Made by a program: the position numbers and the translations under genes
Part shown: in pieces, positions 10,383-22,479 of the stretch
Position numbering within the stretch: position 1 is the first letter of the stretch
Layout: each line of letters starts with the position of its first letter
From: Cyrtodaria siliqua
Taxonomy: Eukaryota; Mollusca; Bivalvia; Adapedonta; Hiatellidae
Direction of reading: 5' to 3'
Length of the DNA stretch: 64,000 nucleotides
Assembly (NCBI GenBank): GCA_037043455.1
Contig: JAWPHD010003075.1
Span: 124,001 to 188,000, forward strand
The notes under the pieces: generated by a model
Seen by the model: the letters and a program-made list of their open reading frames with translations, nothing else
What the model was told of the DNA's origin: nothing
Database searches by the model: none

Positions 10383-11749
10383 TCAATACAGAATGTGTTC
10401 TGACCATCTTCAACCTGATTAGTGACAGAAGCAATTGACTGGAAATACCCGATATATTTCTACCATTTACTTCAACATGTTTCACAAGTTAAAATGCTTT
10501 TCTTTTATCAATAATGATGATCAGGAAAGAACATGTTACCATGCGTTTGTGGTGATTGGTTGATATGATCTTATGCAAGCATCTGAGTGATCATGTTTTT
10601 GTGACAAGTTCCATGAAAACTGCATGGACTTTATTTACACTGACTGCAGAATAGATAAATACACAGTCGATATTTAATTAAGCTTTTAAGTTTTTACTAA
10701 GTTAAGTGGTTAAGTAGGAACTTAATTTGTGTTTGGTGAAACATATTTCAGCAAAGTTTTACTTATTGACTTAGATAAATAAGTTTTAAATTTTAAAGCA
10801 TTTAAGTAAGACTCAAGGAATTGTTGATGAAACCGGCGCCAGGATAATAAGGTGTGCATACTTTACCAGATATGTGTATACAAACTATGAATTGTATCCA
10901 CCCAGCCCTTTTTTCCACATACTACTATATATGTTAATAGAGAGGTCGAGATTTATACGGGTATGTGACCGTTAACGTGTACTTATTCCATTTTGTGTTC
11001 ACGTCACAGAGAGAGACGCCATAGCATTTTGTTCTAACGCGAAACTTTCTACAGGCTTCCAACTTGTAGGTGACTGATTACACGTAAGTACAACCTTGTA
11101 ATTAGGTTAACTTTTGGATACAAATAACTGTATCTGGATAAAAAGAGCTTTGAAGGTATACACCTATGTATAATGACCTGTGTAGAAACGTTCTGACACA
11201 TATTTTGAACTTTCAATGTACGTTTTATATTTAATTTGGTAAAAAGGTACATGGTGTTAAATGGTTGGAAAACATTGAATTGAAAATTGCTTCTTTATGG
11301 CTCATGAACGTGTAGCTCAGTGTCATCGCCCTCCGTTCTAATCCTCTTCCCAACCAATCTTATCTCACTATCCAATAGCTCATCCATCCCCTCTTCCGTT
11401 ACACAACCTGTACAACCCATTCTCACTTTAACCTTTAGTTGTGATTTGTTACCATGCATTTTCCTTTAACCAGGTGTGATTCTAGGTTGGAACCAGACTA
11501 ATTTGAAAATAGTTGCAACCTTAAAAATGTGTAAGGCCATTTAAAGTAGAAAATAATGGCATGCATAGACAACTATTTCAATTATATTATTAAAGACACG
11601 CATCATTCTTACCGTGACCTCTTTCCCAGTTAAACTCTTTAAATTACAGAATATACATATACGACTTACATGTAACCCCTAAAATATAATATTATATTGA
11701 CCCCACACCCACACTCCTCTAACTGATACAAATGGACATGCCTATTTGT
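10383..11749. other. Noncoding AT-rich stretch
   Basis: No supported exon or repeat family. The ORFs are short and unrecognised. Confidence 0.45.
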
Positions 11750-12135
11750 AGCTTTCGAGGTTATTGTTTTTTTTTGTATTATATTTACACGAGCATATTT
11801 GTGTTTTACTTATATTGGCAATTGATGCTGCCTTGTTGGTTAGAGATTAGATCATGGCGGGGATTTCTTTATTTACACTGTCCTGTTTTAATGGGATGAC
11901 AGTAGGGTAAGTGTGAGGTTTGGTGCACCTTAGAATGGTTTAAGCCCCCCCAGTGGCCTACTTTGCCACTGACCGTTCCAAGGCGGTAGCCCTATTGTCA
12001 ACCCTTTTGTGTTTGTGATGTCGTTTGCATTTAATATTACTTTTGCCTTCTTGTTTGTCTGTTTGTGTGTTTGTTTCTGTGTTTTGTGGTTGACTGTCCT
12101 TCTTGAATGCTACTTTCTCTGTCCGATCTTTTTAT
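11750..12135 (+). mobile_element. RT-family element tail (+), 5'-truncated
   Basis: Contains the post-ORF segment (acacgagcatatttgtg, attgatgctgccttgttgg), the noncoding tail (ggtttggtgcacc, gccactgaccgttcc, ggtagccctattgtcaaccc) and ends near the gttcgatttttatat-like terminus. No RT domain remains. It lies 80 bases upstream of the Myb/SANT-like exon. Confidence 0.75.
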
Positions 12136-12216
12136 ATTTCTTGATTTGTGTACATTCGTTTTTACATTCCGCTGTAGACACAAAAATAACTTTCGACCTA
12201 TTTAATTTAATTTCAG

Positions 12217-12310
12217 TACACACCATGGACAATTCAAGGAAAAAACGCTTTTCCAAAGGTCAGGACATGAAATTGGTAAAGGATGTTGTTGCGCAAAAAA
12301 ACGTACACAA
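12217..12310 (+). CDS. Possible first coding exon of a Myb/SANT-like DNA-binding protein
   Basis: It follows an acceptor (aatttaatttcag) and ends at a donor (gtaagg), so a noncoding exon should lie upstream. The ATG is at 12225, and the reading runs MDNSRKKRFSKGQDMKL, VKDVVAQKNVH and stops inside a codon (phase 2). The pattern basic-KRF-x-x-x-D-x-x-L-V/L-x-x-VVAQ-N is the usual N-terminus of Myb/SANT-like (MSANTD/trihelix-type) proteins, abundant in molluscs and often transposon-associated. The central helix exons were not found. The assignment rests on a short segment. Confidence 0.45.
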
Positions 12311-12723
12311 GTAAGGCAAAATGGCCTAGAATTCCCGAACGACCAGATTCATAATGACCACCTAGATTTTGAGTTCGTGACCCATACAAACCGACAAATA
12401 TGAACTAATCAACTAATATGAAATTCTAGGTGGCATAAAACACCGGGTGTAGAGTTGTATCCCATGTCGCTAGGGTATTACGAACCTTTACTTTAGGTAA
12501 GTAATAGCATACTTATGGAAATTATATATGCATGTTAAATTCTATTATAACTCACATATCATTGTCAAACCAGAATAATGTTTATATTAAAGAAAGATTT
12601 TATTAAACTATTCAAGTATCAAAATGCTCAATTTGACAATACTGCTACCGTTATGCATAAAACTTGGGGGTGGGGTCAATATACCCAACCCACTATTGGG
12701 TTTTGTAAGGTTTAGTCGATTAC

Positions 12724-12938
12724 ATTAACCCTTAACCCGCTAAGCCCGACTATAATAGCCTTTGCGTCCACTGTAAACCCAGATCAGCCTGCGAGTAACT
12801 CGCATGCTAATCAGGGTTTTCAATGTTCGGCTGCTGATCAGTCATTTCCACAAAGCATCCATTTGTCACATAAAGGGTATGGTCTTAATTCAAATAAAGA
12901 ACAGTCCATTATATATATGTAGCGGGTTAAGGGTTAAT
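12724..12938. mobile_element. MITE with 18-19-bp terminal inverted repeats, possibly PIF/Harbinger type
   Basis: The left end attaacccttaacccgct and right end agcgggttaagggttaat are perfect inverse complements, enclosing 215 bp. The interior has gtaaacccagatcagcctgc and ctaatcagggtttt, typical of a widespread bivalve MITE. TTA/TAA at the edges suits the 3-bp target of PIF/Harbinger elements, but that is inference. The + ORF at 12804-13058 is spurious. Confidence 0.75.
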
Positions 12939-14439
12939 TTTCATAAAACCGGCAAATATTCGCCTATTCCATCAAATAATATAAGTTTCAGGGGACACAA
13001 AAAAGCGGTTGTATTGTTGTATAACATGTCGTTTGTGTATTACCAGCGGTTATTTTAAGTATGTACTAGCACACATGTTACATATTAACATCACTCACAT
13101 ATCGTTATCAAACCAGACATATGTTTTTATATTTTCCATTAAATAATTGTTTCATTATTCCGTTGAAGTATCAATATACAGATGTTAGTGGTTAATTCTC
13201 AAATAATTCGTTTTCTTAGTTTAATTTCGAATATGTGGTTTCACTTCTGCAGCATTGCAAGGCTCTGAGTATTGTTTACTTACCTGTAGGATATGTTGTC
13301 TATTTTTAATTCAGTTTATATATATATCGAGGGCTCAGCGCAACACGGTTTTAACTCCATTTTTGTAAATTTTACAAGAGAATGACAAAATGTCCTCATT
13401 TGTTAAAAAATAATAAAATACCTGTGTTCTTCAGCATTTCATTACATAATATGATTTTTAAACATCGTGTTATTGAATTATTGGAATAAACATTATCAAC
13501 AACGAGATATATTTTAACAGAAAAGTGACAATATACAGCATGATTTTCTTTTTTTTATATATAATCAACTTAACAAATTGATTGTAAAATGTAATATTCA
13601 TATTCAATTCATAGTTTTAAAAAAGCAAATTATAATTAACGGTCAAGAATATTAGTCGAAAAATATTAATAAAATGTTGTTCTTTATTTTTATGAAAAAC
13701 TAACATTTTAAGGAAATAAATAAAATAATAAATTAAATTCATTATATCATTATTAACTTATTTTACATTAAATTGTGATGGCTCAGTGCAAAACATATGT
13801 AACTCAAACTATAATAATTATGAATAAGTTGAAACTGTTTTGTGCTGAGCTCTAATTAATATTAAATATAATTTTGTATTTAGAGACTTCCTTATCACAT
13901 TTATACAATTATCCTAACACATTAAAAACAAAACCTACTGAGTCATATTCATTTGTCTCATTTTTAAATATGACATTGATTTTTAACTGAAAACTAGTAA
14001 CATGAATATTATACTAACCATAAAAAGGAGTTTAAAATATACTTACTTTGTATAACTATATAAAACCTTGTACCACCAATGTCTTGGCATCAAGAGCATT
14101 ATTTTCTTGATATACTCTTATTTAAAGGGACACATGGCAATCTTGATTTCTTTAAAACTCGTGATGTACTGTTAGTTATCTACATAATTTGCATTATGTG
14201 CAGATCATTAAAATTAATTGTTTGTATAGTTCTAAGAAAATTGGTTTTGCATATGACTAAGTGTTGATTAAAGTATACCAACATTATATTTAAACATATG
14301 GTAAAATAACGAAGAAAATTGAAAACTCGAAACATTATTTAATTATATACAAGCAAGTTTAAAGTTAAAATGATATTGGATTAATAAAGTGACAAGCTAA
14401 AAGTAATACTCGATCAAATGTCATGACTGCCATGTGTTC

Positions 14440-14585
14440 CTTTTAGTCTTATAGCTAATTAGGTCCCAGTAGTCTATGTCATAGCTAATTAGGCCACAGT
14501 AGTCAATATAATATTATAGAGAAATAAGGCCACTGTATTCTACATAATAGTATAGCTAGATACGTCACAGCACTCTATATAACAC
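14440..14585. repeat. Short tandem repeat, ~50-bp unit, ~3-4 degenerate copies
   Basis: The words tagctaattaggtcccagta, tagctaattaggccacagta, gaaataaggccactgta and tagctagatacgtcacagca follow one another at roughly 40-55 bases, inside the 3.1-kb TIR element. Confidence 0.6.
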
Positions 14586-15339
14586 AATACTACTATTGAC
14601 TGTTGCAATAATAACTGCATTCAACAAAATGGAACTTCAACTTTGAAAACATTTTAACAACGTAAACAAACTTGTTTGTACCAAGACATTAGCTCACTCA
14701 TGAGGAAGTAGAAGGTAGAAGGCACGATGCATGCTTGGGATTATGTTGTCCCTGCACAGATTCAGAAGATCAACATACTTTGGCCTGCTTATTTTTATGC
14801 CATCTGTTCAGAGCTGTGCTAGATCTAAATTGTGGGGACTGGGTATTTCCCTTTAACGCAACCTGTGGAAAAGGTCCACAGTGTAGGTTGGACCAGAAAA
14901 AGCAGTTGGTTAGATTTAGAAGATAATATCTTAAGTATTTTGATTGGATTCCAATACATCTGTTGGATGTCAGTATACATTTCAAATTTTTTATATTGAC
15001 AGCCATTTCTTTAAAATCATAGAAATCTTGCAACGACATTTCAGCCTCCGTAAAATGTCGAATATAACTCTTGGTGCTTAGCAAACATTGACTAGTGTAT
15101 CTACAAATGTCTCATCTCAGCAATAAAAAGTGCATGTTTTACTTGTATCCTATTATAACAGTCTATTAACTCATTTTAGAATTACATGTATTTTATATTT
15201 AGAATTTTGTGATTCTTAGTTTCAAGAAACTCATTACTCAGTGTAGAGTAGGAACTCAATCAAGAACTGATTTTCTTAGAACTGATTGAGTCTTTCCACC
15301 TTTTGCTAAATCAAATCAATCAGAATGCTTCATTATACC

Positions 15340-15905
15340 CCCGCTTTCACAAAGTGGAGTGGGGGCTATATAGGAATCACGTTGTCCGTTACGTCCCGTC
15401 ACGTCGAGCCGCGTCCGGTAACATAATTTTTAATACTTGCATATCGCAAGCACTTTTGAATGGATTGTTTCCAAACTTCATATACTCATAACAACTGATG
15501 ACCTTATCTCCCTCTACAATACCCATCTTGATTGCCTAATTTATTACAGAATTATGGCCTTTGTTTGACTTAGAATTTTCCACTCTAATATTGTATAATG
15601 ACCTAACACATTTTTTCCCAAATATTTTCGAATGGATAGTTCCCAAACTTAATATACACATAACAACTGATGACATTATGTCCCTGTACATCATTGCCTT
15701 ATTTATTACAGAATCATGGCTCTTTGTTTGACTTAGAATTTTCCACTCTAATATTATAACCTGTTAACAAATTTTTTCTCTAATATTTTCGAATTGATTG
15801 TTCCCAAATTTCATGTACACATAACAAAAGATGACCTTATGTTCCTCTACATCACACATTGTTGGTGACTGATTTATTACAGAATTATGGTCTTCGCTCT
15901 TCGGG
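15340..15905. repeat. Bivalve-type tandem repeat, ~165-bp unit, 3 copies
   Basis: After a lead (gtggagtgggggctatatag, cgttgtccgttacgtcccgt), the units begin near 15455, 15615 and 15780. Each has a gaatggattgttcccaaac-like start, acataacaactgatgacc, and tttattacagaattatgg. The arrangement recalls a known class of bivalve intronic repeats. Confidence 0.7.
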
Positions 15906-16165
15906 GCATTTATTTTTATTAAATACTGAGACCATACGCCGTACGACATGGGGAAGCAAATAACTCCATGTCCACCGCCATATGCATGCCATCTTCGGGA
16001 TGGTTAAAATGTTGTACTATTGATTTTATCAATATTGAGTTCTGCTCAAGCCGGGGCTAGAGGGCGTGAGCGGTAGCTAGCATATTTCACTACCGCTCAT
16101 GAACAGTCTCAATCAAACCGAGACTGCACTATTTCGTATGTGTCGTTTTCGGCCGTCTCCAAAGG
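15905..16165 (+). repeat. Rep-A-related repeat (variant family), copy 1
   Basis: Contains ggggctagagggcgtgagcg, gctagcatatttcac, and the hairpin agtctc...gagact in the same position as Rep-A's. A second copy lies at about 16570-16790, just outside the TIR element (ggggctagagggcgtgaacg). Confidence 0.55.
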
Positions 16166-16569
16166 TCCATTATCATACTCTTTTTTTTGGAGTTACAACC
16201 ATGTTGCACAAAAAATATTGACCGAATTATCAATTAACTTTGCGAAACACAGATGTAACAGATGTAACTAGAGTTACAACCGTGTTGCACAAACAAATTG
16301 AACCCTTATGAGATACAACCTTAAGACAAAATCACATTTTTGACTTTAATGTTTCAATTTCAGTTTTTATAATTTAAACACAATGTGTAATTATGAAAAA
16401 TTAAACAGATTATGTAATAAAACGCATTTGGTGAACAAATGGAGTTACAACCGTGTTGCACTGAGCCCTCGATATATATATATATTTGTGATACGCACAC
16501 TTCATAACCTCGCCTCTTAACTAAATCTCAGTTTGTTTATTTCGACTATTGTTTACTCGTTTAGTGCAA

Positions 16570-16790
16570 ACCATTTGTTTAAAAGCTAAACCATACGCCA
16601 CTGACCATAGAATGCTATGACAATACCACATTGAAAGTTCCATGTTCACCGGTATATGTATACCATTTTCAGAATGTCTAACATTTTCACACATTTTAAT
16701 AATAGAGGAATGCTGCAACGGGGGCTAGAGGGCGTGAACGGAAGCTAGCATGTTTCACGACCGTTGACGAAAATCAAACATATTTATATT
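16570..16790 (+). repeat. Rep-A-related repeat (variant family), copy 2
   Basis: Shares with 15905-16165 the strings catgttcaccgg-like, ggggctagagggcgtgaacg and gctagcatgtttcacgaccg. Its 3' hairpin is missing. Confidence 0.5.
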
Positions 16791-16859
16791 TTGTGTGTTG
16801 AGATTTCCAAATTTCTCTACTCTTTTTCTGGAATGTTCTGTTCTATGGTGCCAATATTT

Positions 16860-17400
16860 ATGTAAGTGTTATAATGCGCCGTAAAACCCAAGTGAATTCA
16901 ATTGGCTGTTGTTCAGTTTTCTTAATTCCTGTCAACGTTTTAGCGACTGATTATCCTATTTTTCTAGGTAATTACGTTTTGTTCAAATGTCTCAGTTTAC
17001 TTCCTGGTAAATGTGAGGTCATGATAGCAAGGAGTGTGGGCCTGGAATATTCAACCCTATAGGCTCCATATAAACCTGTTGTTGGTGCACCGTAAAACTC
17101 GAATTCAACCAACCATGTAGTTTTGGAGAATCAAACACTGGCTCTGAATGAAGAGAGTGGTTCCAATTATGCGTTTTTATCTGAAAAAACAGTGTTGTTT
17201 AAGTCATTGTTTGCAATACAGTGCGGACCTACGATGCCACTGCGTTCGGACGCTGTGGTTTCTATAGGACCCTATATCTCATTTTTGCAAAGGGACAAAC
17301 GTTCTGTTTCTGTGAAAAAAGCATACCGACATTTAACTATGTCATCAAATGCATCTTCTTCCATGAGAAGCAAAGGGCCACGTAATGCTTAGCATTTTTC
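16860..17400 (+). repeat. Divergent relative of the RT-element tail (weak)
   Basis: The segment ggtgcaccgtaaaactcg near 17090 resembles the ggtgcaccctaaaacctgg word of the RT tail. The stretch cagtgcggacctacgatgcc near 17218 matches cagtgcggatatacggtgcc near 25118, followed in both by a tataggacc word. The 89-codon ORF at 17123-17392 is open but unrecognised. Confidence 0.35.
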
Positions 17401-17413
17401 ATTGTTTGCTCCG

Positions 17414-17431
17414 GGGTGGGGGGGGGGGGGG
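17414..17431 (+). repeat. Poly(G) tract
   Basis: An almost pure run of G bases (ggggtggggggggggg...), a common site of sequencing length error. Confidence 0.8.
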
Positions 17432-17779
17432 ATTGAGAGAATCATCAATTTTTTGCATAACAATGAGTTTTAAGTAGAATTCATTGACAAACGACGCATA
17501 TTGATACGTAAACAATATAATGTAATCATTAAATAATAGAACATATCAACATCCTTTCGGTGTGATAACGATATGTATGTTACATTAGCATTTAATATGA
17601 ATTTAAGTTATTCCAAAAGTACGCTAGTACATCTTCTGAGCAAAAATAAAAAAGTAACCATTTTTCGTTCCCTTTTTTGTCTGGGAAAACAACAACAACA
17701 TGATATATATGGAATAATTATATATACCGCAATCAATAGTCCAAACAAAGAATATGTTAAACAATTATGTTAACTTCAT

Positions 17780-19510
17780 TTTTCTTAAAAATGCATTTAG
17801 CCTAAACACATTATCTCCAAACTTTTAACATCTTGTCTTACTGCCGTTAAAGATCACGTTAAACAATATTGTGCTAAAGCTTATGATATCTCTGGGATTA
17901 ATTTATTTTGGTCTATTAAAAATCCAGTCGACGTTCTTGATAAAATGTGCAATAAACATCAAGCTACTTACGATTTTTCTACATTGTATACAACTTTGCC
18001 ACAAAACCTTATCCAAGACAAACTTATTGCTCTCATTAAAAACAACTTTTGCTATGGCAAATACTACATATAATTATTATTTGAACTGTAACAATATTAA
18101 AGCGATTTTTACTAACGGCAGTTTGGACAATTACACTATGTGAAATCTTTTTATATTTCTTTGCCATGAAGTTTGTAAATCACTTATTTTTCTATTAGAT
18201 ACTATTTTCGTCAGGTATGAAACTACCGTTTATAGACAAAGTGTTGGTATCCCTATGGGTACGAACTGTGCACCACTTCTCGCAGATTTGTTTTTATGTT
18301 GCTATGAAATATATTTCACGTTGGGTCTTTTACCAGATACCCAGGCAGACGTTATTGAAGCCTTTAATGACACCTCTCGATATCTGGATGACATATTGAA
18401 CATTGACAACCATTTCTTTCCTACTATGGTTAATAATATATACCCTAACGAACTTAACAAAACTAATATTTCTGATAATAACGCTTTTTTTCTCGATTTA
18501 AATCTCTTTATTGATGATTTTAATTTTGTTATTGTTAATTTAGATGGGGATGTTCCCGAGCAACTTCTTATGGGGTCTATTTGTCTCAACCTATTCGTTT
18601 TTCTAGAGCTGGTACTCGAGTTGAGGACTTTAATATTCGTAATTTTTGTATAACTAAAACGCTACTTCATCAGGGCTACCGTTACCATAAACGTCGTAAA
18701 ACCTTTGCAAAATGTTATTATTCTAACCCTAATCTTCTTTCCAAATATATAAGTAATTGAGGAACTCTTCTGCGACAAGGACTATCACAACCTGACTTCT
18801 ATGGTGATGCGATTTACAAACTTCGTAAGATTCTTGGTCATAATCACTTTCATACTATCTTTGTTAAACTTGTTAAAAGGTTTATCAAAATAGGTTATAA
18901 TCCTATAATTTTGCAACGCACTGCATGCTTGGTGGTGGATCTATTCACAGTTCGCCAGTATGATTTCCTCTTTAATTGTGCGATGACCGGACCGGCTGTA
19001 GACCCTATGATAAGTCTACCTAAAGCCCAAAAGGACGGTGACGTTTGATGTTTGTCTTCAATCTTGTCTTATCGTGCCCTCAATGGTTTATTCTCTCGTT
19101 GCTCTGGCTTCTGCCAAGTCATTGTGTACCTTCTTTGTGGCTTTCTAGGCTATTGTTTTTTTTTGTATTTATATATACACGAGCATATGTTTTACTTATA
19201 TTGCCTATTAATGCTGCCTTGTTTGTTAGAGAATAGTTCATGGCGGGGATTTCGTTATTTACACTGTCCTGTTTTATTGGGATGACAGTATGGTTTGGTG
19301 CACCCTAGAACCTGGTTTAAACCCCCAGCGGCCTTTCTTGCCATTGACCGTTGCAAGGCGGTAGCCCTATTGTCAACCCTTTTTGTGTTTGTGACGTCAT
19401 ATGCCTTTATTCTTTATTAACATTGCCTTTCATGTTTGTCATTTTGCGTGGTTTTGGGTTTACTGTTTTCTGTGAAAGCTGCATTTCCTGTTCGACCTTT
19501 GTACTTCATT
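17780..19510 (+). mobile_element. RT-family element, longest copy (catalytic YLDD kept, frameshifted)
   Basis: Reading on the + strand through several frameshifts gives, in order: VKDHVKQYCAKAYDISGINL, KNPVDVLDKMCNKHQ, TYDFSTLYTTLPQNLIQDKL (a catalytic-region strand of the palm with Asp), GTNCAPLLADLFLCCYEI, SRYLDDILNIDN (YLDD active site), SDNNAFFLDLNLFIDD, then the C-terminal region (CYHQGYRYHKRRKTFAK-like, FYGDAIYKLRKILGHNHFHT, TACLVVDLFT, AVDPMIS). A noncoding tail follows (19180-19510). The order suits an RT of the Penelope-like or unclassified group common in molluscs. No endonuclease domain was found. Frameshifts around 18140, 18300 and 18560 make it inactive. Confidence 0.8.
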
Positions 19511-19975
19511 TCTATAAAAAATACCTTAATTTGTAAGAGATGATATTTTCCGTTGGTTCCTTTCCAATAGAAATCACCCAAAAACATTTTCTGCAGGTAC
19601 CTTACCCAAAAAATCACCTAAAACATAACACAACTTTTGTGCACTATACCTGCTTTGCAAAACCACTGGTAACACCCTAATGACATGTGATATAACCTTA
19701 CATCTGTTCTTTTTTGTCACCTGAAATATCATATTAACTCATGATATAACTGGAAATTTGCCGGTTTTTTGGGTCACGAATTGTTTTGTTTTTCCCATCC
19801 TTTAACGTTAGACTATCCAGATCAATGCACGGATAGCCAGAGAGAGAGCCGACTTCTTGGTCAAAAAGCGTAAAGGGAGAATGCTGCTCCTTAAACAGTA
19901 AGTTATAATCACAGTGAACAAAATGAACAACATAAAACAAACGTGAATCTCACATCATTGGTGGTCTGGCAAAGC
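19511..19975. other. Noncoding stretch
   Basis: Contains an internal echo (aaaaaatcacctaaaaca after aaatcacccaaaaacat), but no recognised gene. Confidence 0.4.
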
Positions 19976-19997
19976 CCCTGCCCTATACACTTTGCTA

Positions 19998-20350
19998 ATG
20001 ATACGATACGATACGTATCGCAGTACTGATACCAAGATGTATATGTATCGTGATATACTTTGATAATGTACTGCACTTTTGTCTTTAAAAATGTATTTTT
20101 TAAGATTGGCCTATAAAAACATTTGATATTTTTAGTATGATCTAAATTACGTAAAAACTATGAAACCTTAATTTGAAAACTATTTATTGCCAATGAGGGC
20201 ATCTCATTCCTTAATCTAGTTCTTACAATGTAGAAAGTATGCATGTTTTGTGTATCGTTACTGTATCACGACATAGACCACATGATATGTGTATGTATCA
20301 TCACAGAAAGTATCGCGATACGTCGTGAGCAAAGTATATCGTTGCAGCCC
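19998..20350. mobile_element. Possible hAT-like MITE (right end readable)
   Basis: The right end aagtatatcgttgcagccct reads, inverted, as agggctgcaacgatatac, resembling hAT-family termini. The left part begins gatacgatacgatacgtatc, and the interior repeats tatcg words. The left terminus is not clear. Confidence 0.4.
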
Positions 20351-20971
20351 TAACCTGCACTCTGTGTATTAAATTGTGTTTCTTTCAGTTGTGCGATGAG
20401 TTTTAATATGCCAATATTTCTTAATGTTTTAAGCCATTGGGCGATGATGCTATTTTACGATGTAATGATAGTGCGGGTGGTAGGTGAGCCCTGGCCTAGA
20501 ATAGCGCATGTACAATGACGCGATATTACGATCGAATGTTTGGGAGTGATGGATGCACCCGCCTAGAATTGCAAATAATGGATGATGCTATATTACGATG
20601 AAACGATACAGAGGATACGATGACGATCAATATCGCAACATCGCTTGAGTAACTTGCCATAACACCATCACAGCAATTGCTAATGCAACTTTACAATGTA
20701 ATGATTTTAAATGCTGAGAGTGATTTTTAAAACAAATGACATTGTAAACGGCATATCATATGAACGTTACATTTTTTCATCGCGTGAACTTTATTTTTTA
20801 AATAAAGTTTATTTTGTCGTTTAAAATTTAGAGCGTTATATATTTCTGTTGTTGTTTTTTGTTGTTGTTTTGGGGTTGAAGGGTTGAGTGTTTTTTTGTG
20901 TTTTTTTTTTGATGTTGTGTTTTTTGTTTTATTTCATATATTTTTAATTTCAATTTCAAATTTCTCTTCAG

Positions 20972-21200
20972 ATAACGAACTTCTAATTACAAGAGGCAAT
21001 AAACCCTGCGTTATGACGTACCTCAAACAGGAAATTGATATTGAAAATTCAATGAGAGAAAGAGAACTAGAGAAATAAGTCTCCAAAAACCAAGATTACA
21101 ATTGGAGAGTGACGAGAGGCGTCTTTCGCTTGAAATACAAAAACAACAGATAGAAATGATGATAACAATTCATGCAGAAAATACTGTAATACAAAAATAA
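20972..21200 (+). pseudogene. Possible C-terminal coiled-coil exon of the Myb/SANT-like gene, with a frameshift
   Basis: An acceptor (tttctcttcag) ends at 20971. The frame then reads DNELLITRGNKPCVMTYLKQ, EIDIENSMREREL and stops at 21078. A one-base shift restores a coiled-coil reading, REISLQKPRLQLESDERRLS then LEIQKQQIEMMITIHAENTV, up to 21200. Alternating Leu/Glu/Arg helices of this kind close many Myb/SANT-like proteins. Upstream phase 1 does not directly match the phase-2 donor at 12310, so at least one exon is missing or the gene is dead. Confidence 0.45.
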
Positions 21201-21309
21201 TAAAAATGATAAAACTGATCAATGAAAACAATTGTTTTCTTGAAATCCATTTGTGATATGCAAAATAAAATGAACTGAAAAAAGATGGTATGATAGAGGT
21301 ATTTCATTT

Positions 21310-21880
21310 ATTAATTATATAATGGATAACACTGGTAATCCTGTCCCCTTTACACAATGTATCGAAAGGTTTGCTGTACATTCGCATTTTTTTAGAATAT
21401 GAAGGTATGACTGCAGCCATACATACCTTCAAAAACAAAATTTCGCTCATCTTGCCATCAATTTAAAAAATCCAATTTTCCCATCACTAGTGTCCCTTAT
21501 AACAAGCGAACAGAAAGGCTGTCGTCCCATTTATGATATTCTTAATAAATCAGATGTACATCCAACATCTTTAGCAAAATGGGGGCAATATGGTTTAAAT
21601 ATAGACAGAGAATGGAATGACTTATAAGAAATACCTTTCAATTGTACAACAGATACCAGGTTACAATGGTTTCAGGCAAAAACAAACCACAGAATTACTG
21701 CAACAAACTTTTGACGAAAATGAAGATAACAAAAGATAATTCCTGTAGTTTGCATAGAGTCTCCAGAAACCATTACACAATTCTTTATATACAATACATA
21801 TGTGGCGTTTTTTACAATTATCAACGAAGGCGTATTAAAGTAACAAAACAAATATGTTGACAATTGTGTAAATGTTTTCT
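21310..21880 (+). mobile_element. LINE (non-LTR) ORF2 3' fragment, plus strand
   Basis: Across stops it decodes to FKNKISLILPSI-like, VSLITSEQKGCRPIYDILNK, PTSLAKWGQYGLNIDREWND, FNCTTDTRLQWFQAKTNHRI and ESPETITQFF. This is the post-RT region typical of L1-like LINEs, in which a WNDIY...C..D..LQWFQ.R..HRIL motif precedes a C..C...PET..HLF zinc knuckle. It is 5'-truncated, and its reading frame is interrupted by several stops. Confidence 0.7.
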
Positions 21881-22061
21881 GCTTTCAAGATTAAAAGGTA
21901 CACACAGCAATCTGGTTTATTTTCAAATAAAAATCTTTTGAAAGATCCTCAGATTGCAGAGTCCCTCTTTCAGAAAAGTGTATTTTAAATCTTCCTTTAA
22001 AATTGTAAATAAATTTAAAAGAAAATCCCCATTTAGTCAGTTTCTAATCATGATATGCATT

Positions 22062-22307
22062 TATTTATTTATTTATTTTATTTATTTTATTTATTTTATT
22101 TATTTTATTTATTTTATTTATTTTATTTATTTTATTTATTATTTTATTTATTTTATGTATTTACTTCATTTATTTATTTAATTTATTTGATTTATTTCAT
22201 TCATTTTATTTTATTCATTTTATTTATTTATTTTATTTATTTTATTTATTTTATTTATTTTATTTATTTTAGTTATTTTATTTATTTTATTTATTTTATT
22301 TATTTAG
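22062..22307. repeat. Microsatellite, 9-bp unit TTTTATTTA with variants
   Basis: About 245 bases made almost wholly of ttttattta units and shorter attt variants. It yields artefactual ORFs of repeating Tyr-Phe-Ile and Phe-Tyr-Leu, which should not be annotated as genes. Confidence 0.95.
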
Positions 22308-22479
22308 GTGAATTATTATTGTTCTTTTTTTTTTAATATTTTTTAAAACTGCTTATTTATAAATATGATGCATATCACATATATTTCTGTAGTTTTTTTT
22401 AGGGGTTGTCCTACCCGACCCTCAGATACCTATTACTGAGTGAATAAATGGATTACCATTAATTTGGTGATCAAAATTA

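Larger units (their letters stand above)
13328..16471. mobile_element. 3.1-kb terminal-inverted-repeat element without recognisable transposase
   Basis: The left terminus cgagggctcagcgcaacacg continues ttttaactccatttttg. The right terminus, read on the other strand, is cgagggctcagtgcaacacg, then gttgtaactccatttgt. The two agree in about 35 of 38 positions. The same gagttacaaccgtgttgcac word recurs inside near both ends (around 13780, 13840, 16190 and 16270), as subterminal transposase-binding repeats do. Both ends abut (TA)n, so the target duplication cannot be read. No transposase was recognised. It contains internal tandem repeats. The superfamily is unknown. Confidence 0.7.

Noticed and set aside
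21954..22336. Two + ORFs of repeating Tyr/Phe/Ile/Leu
   Set aside because: They are translations of the 9-bp microsatellite; the periodicity of three residues is the repeat unit itself.
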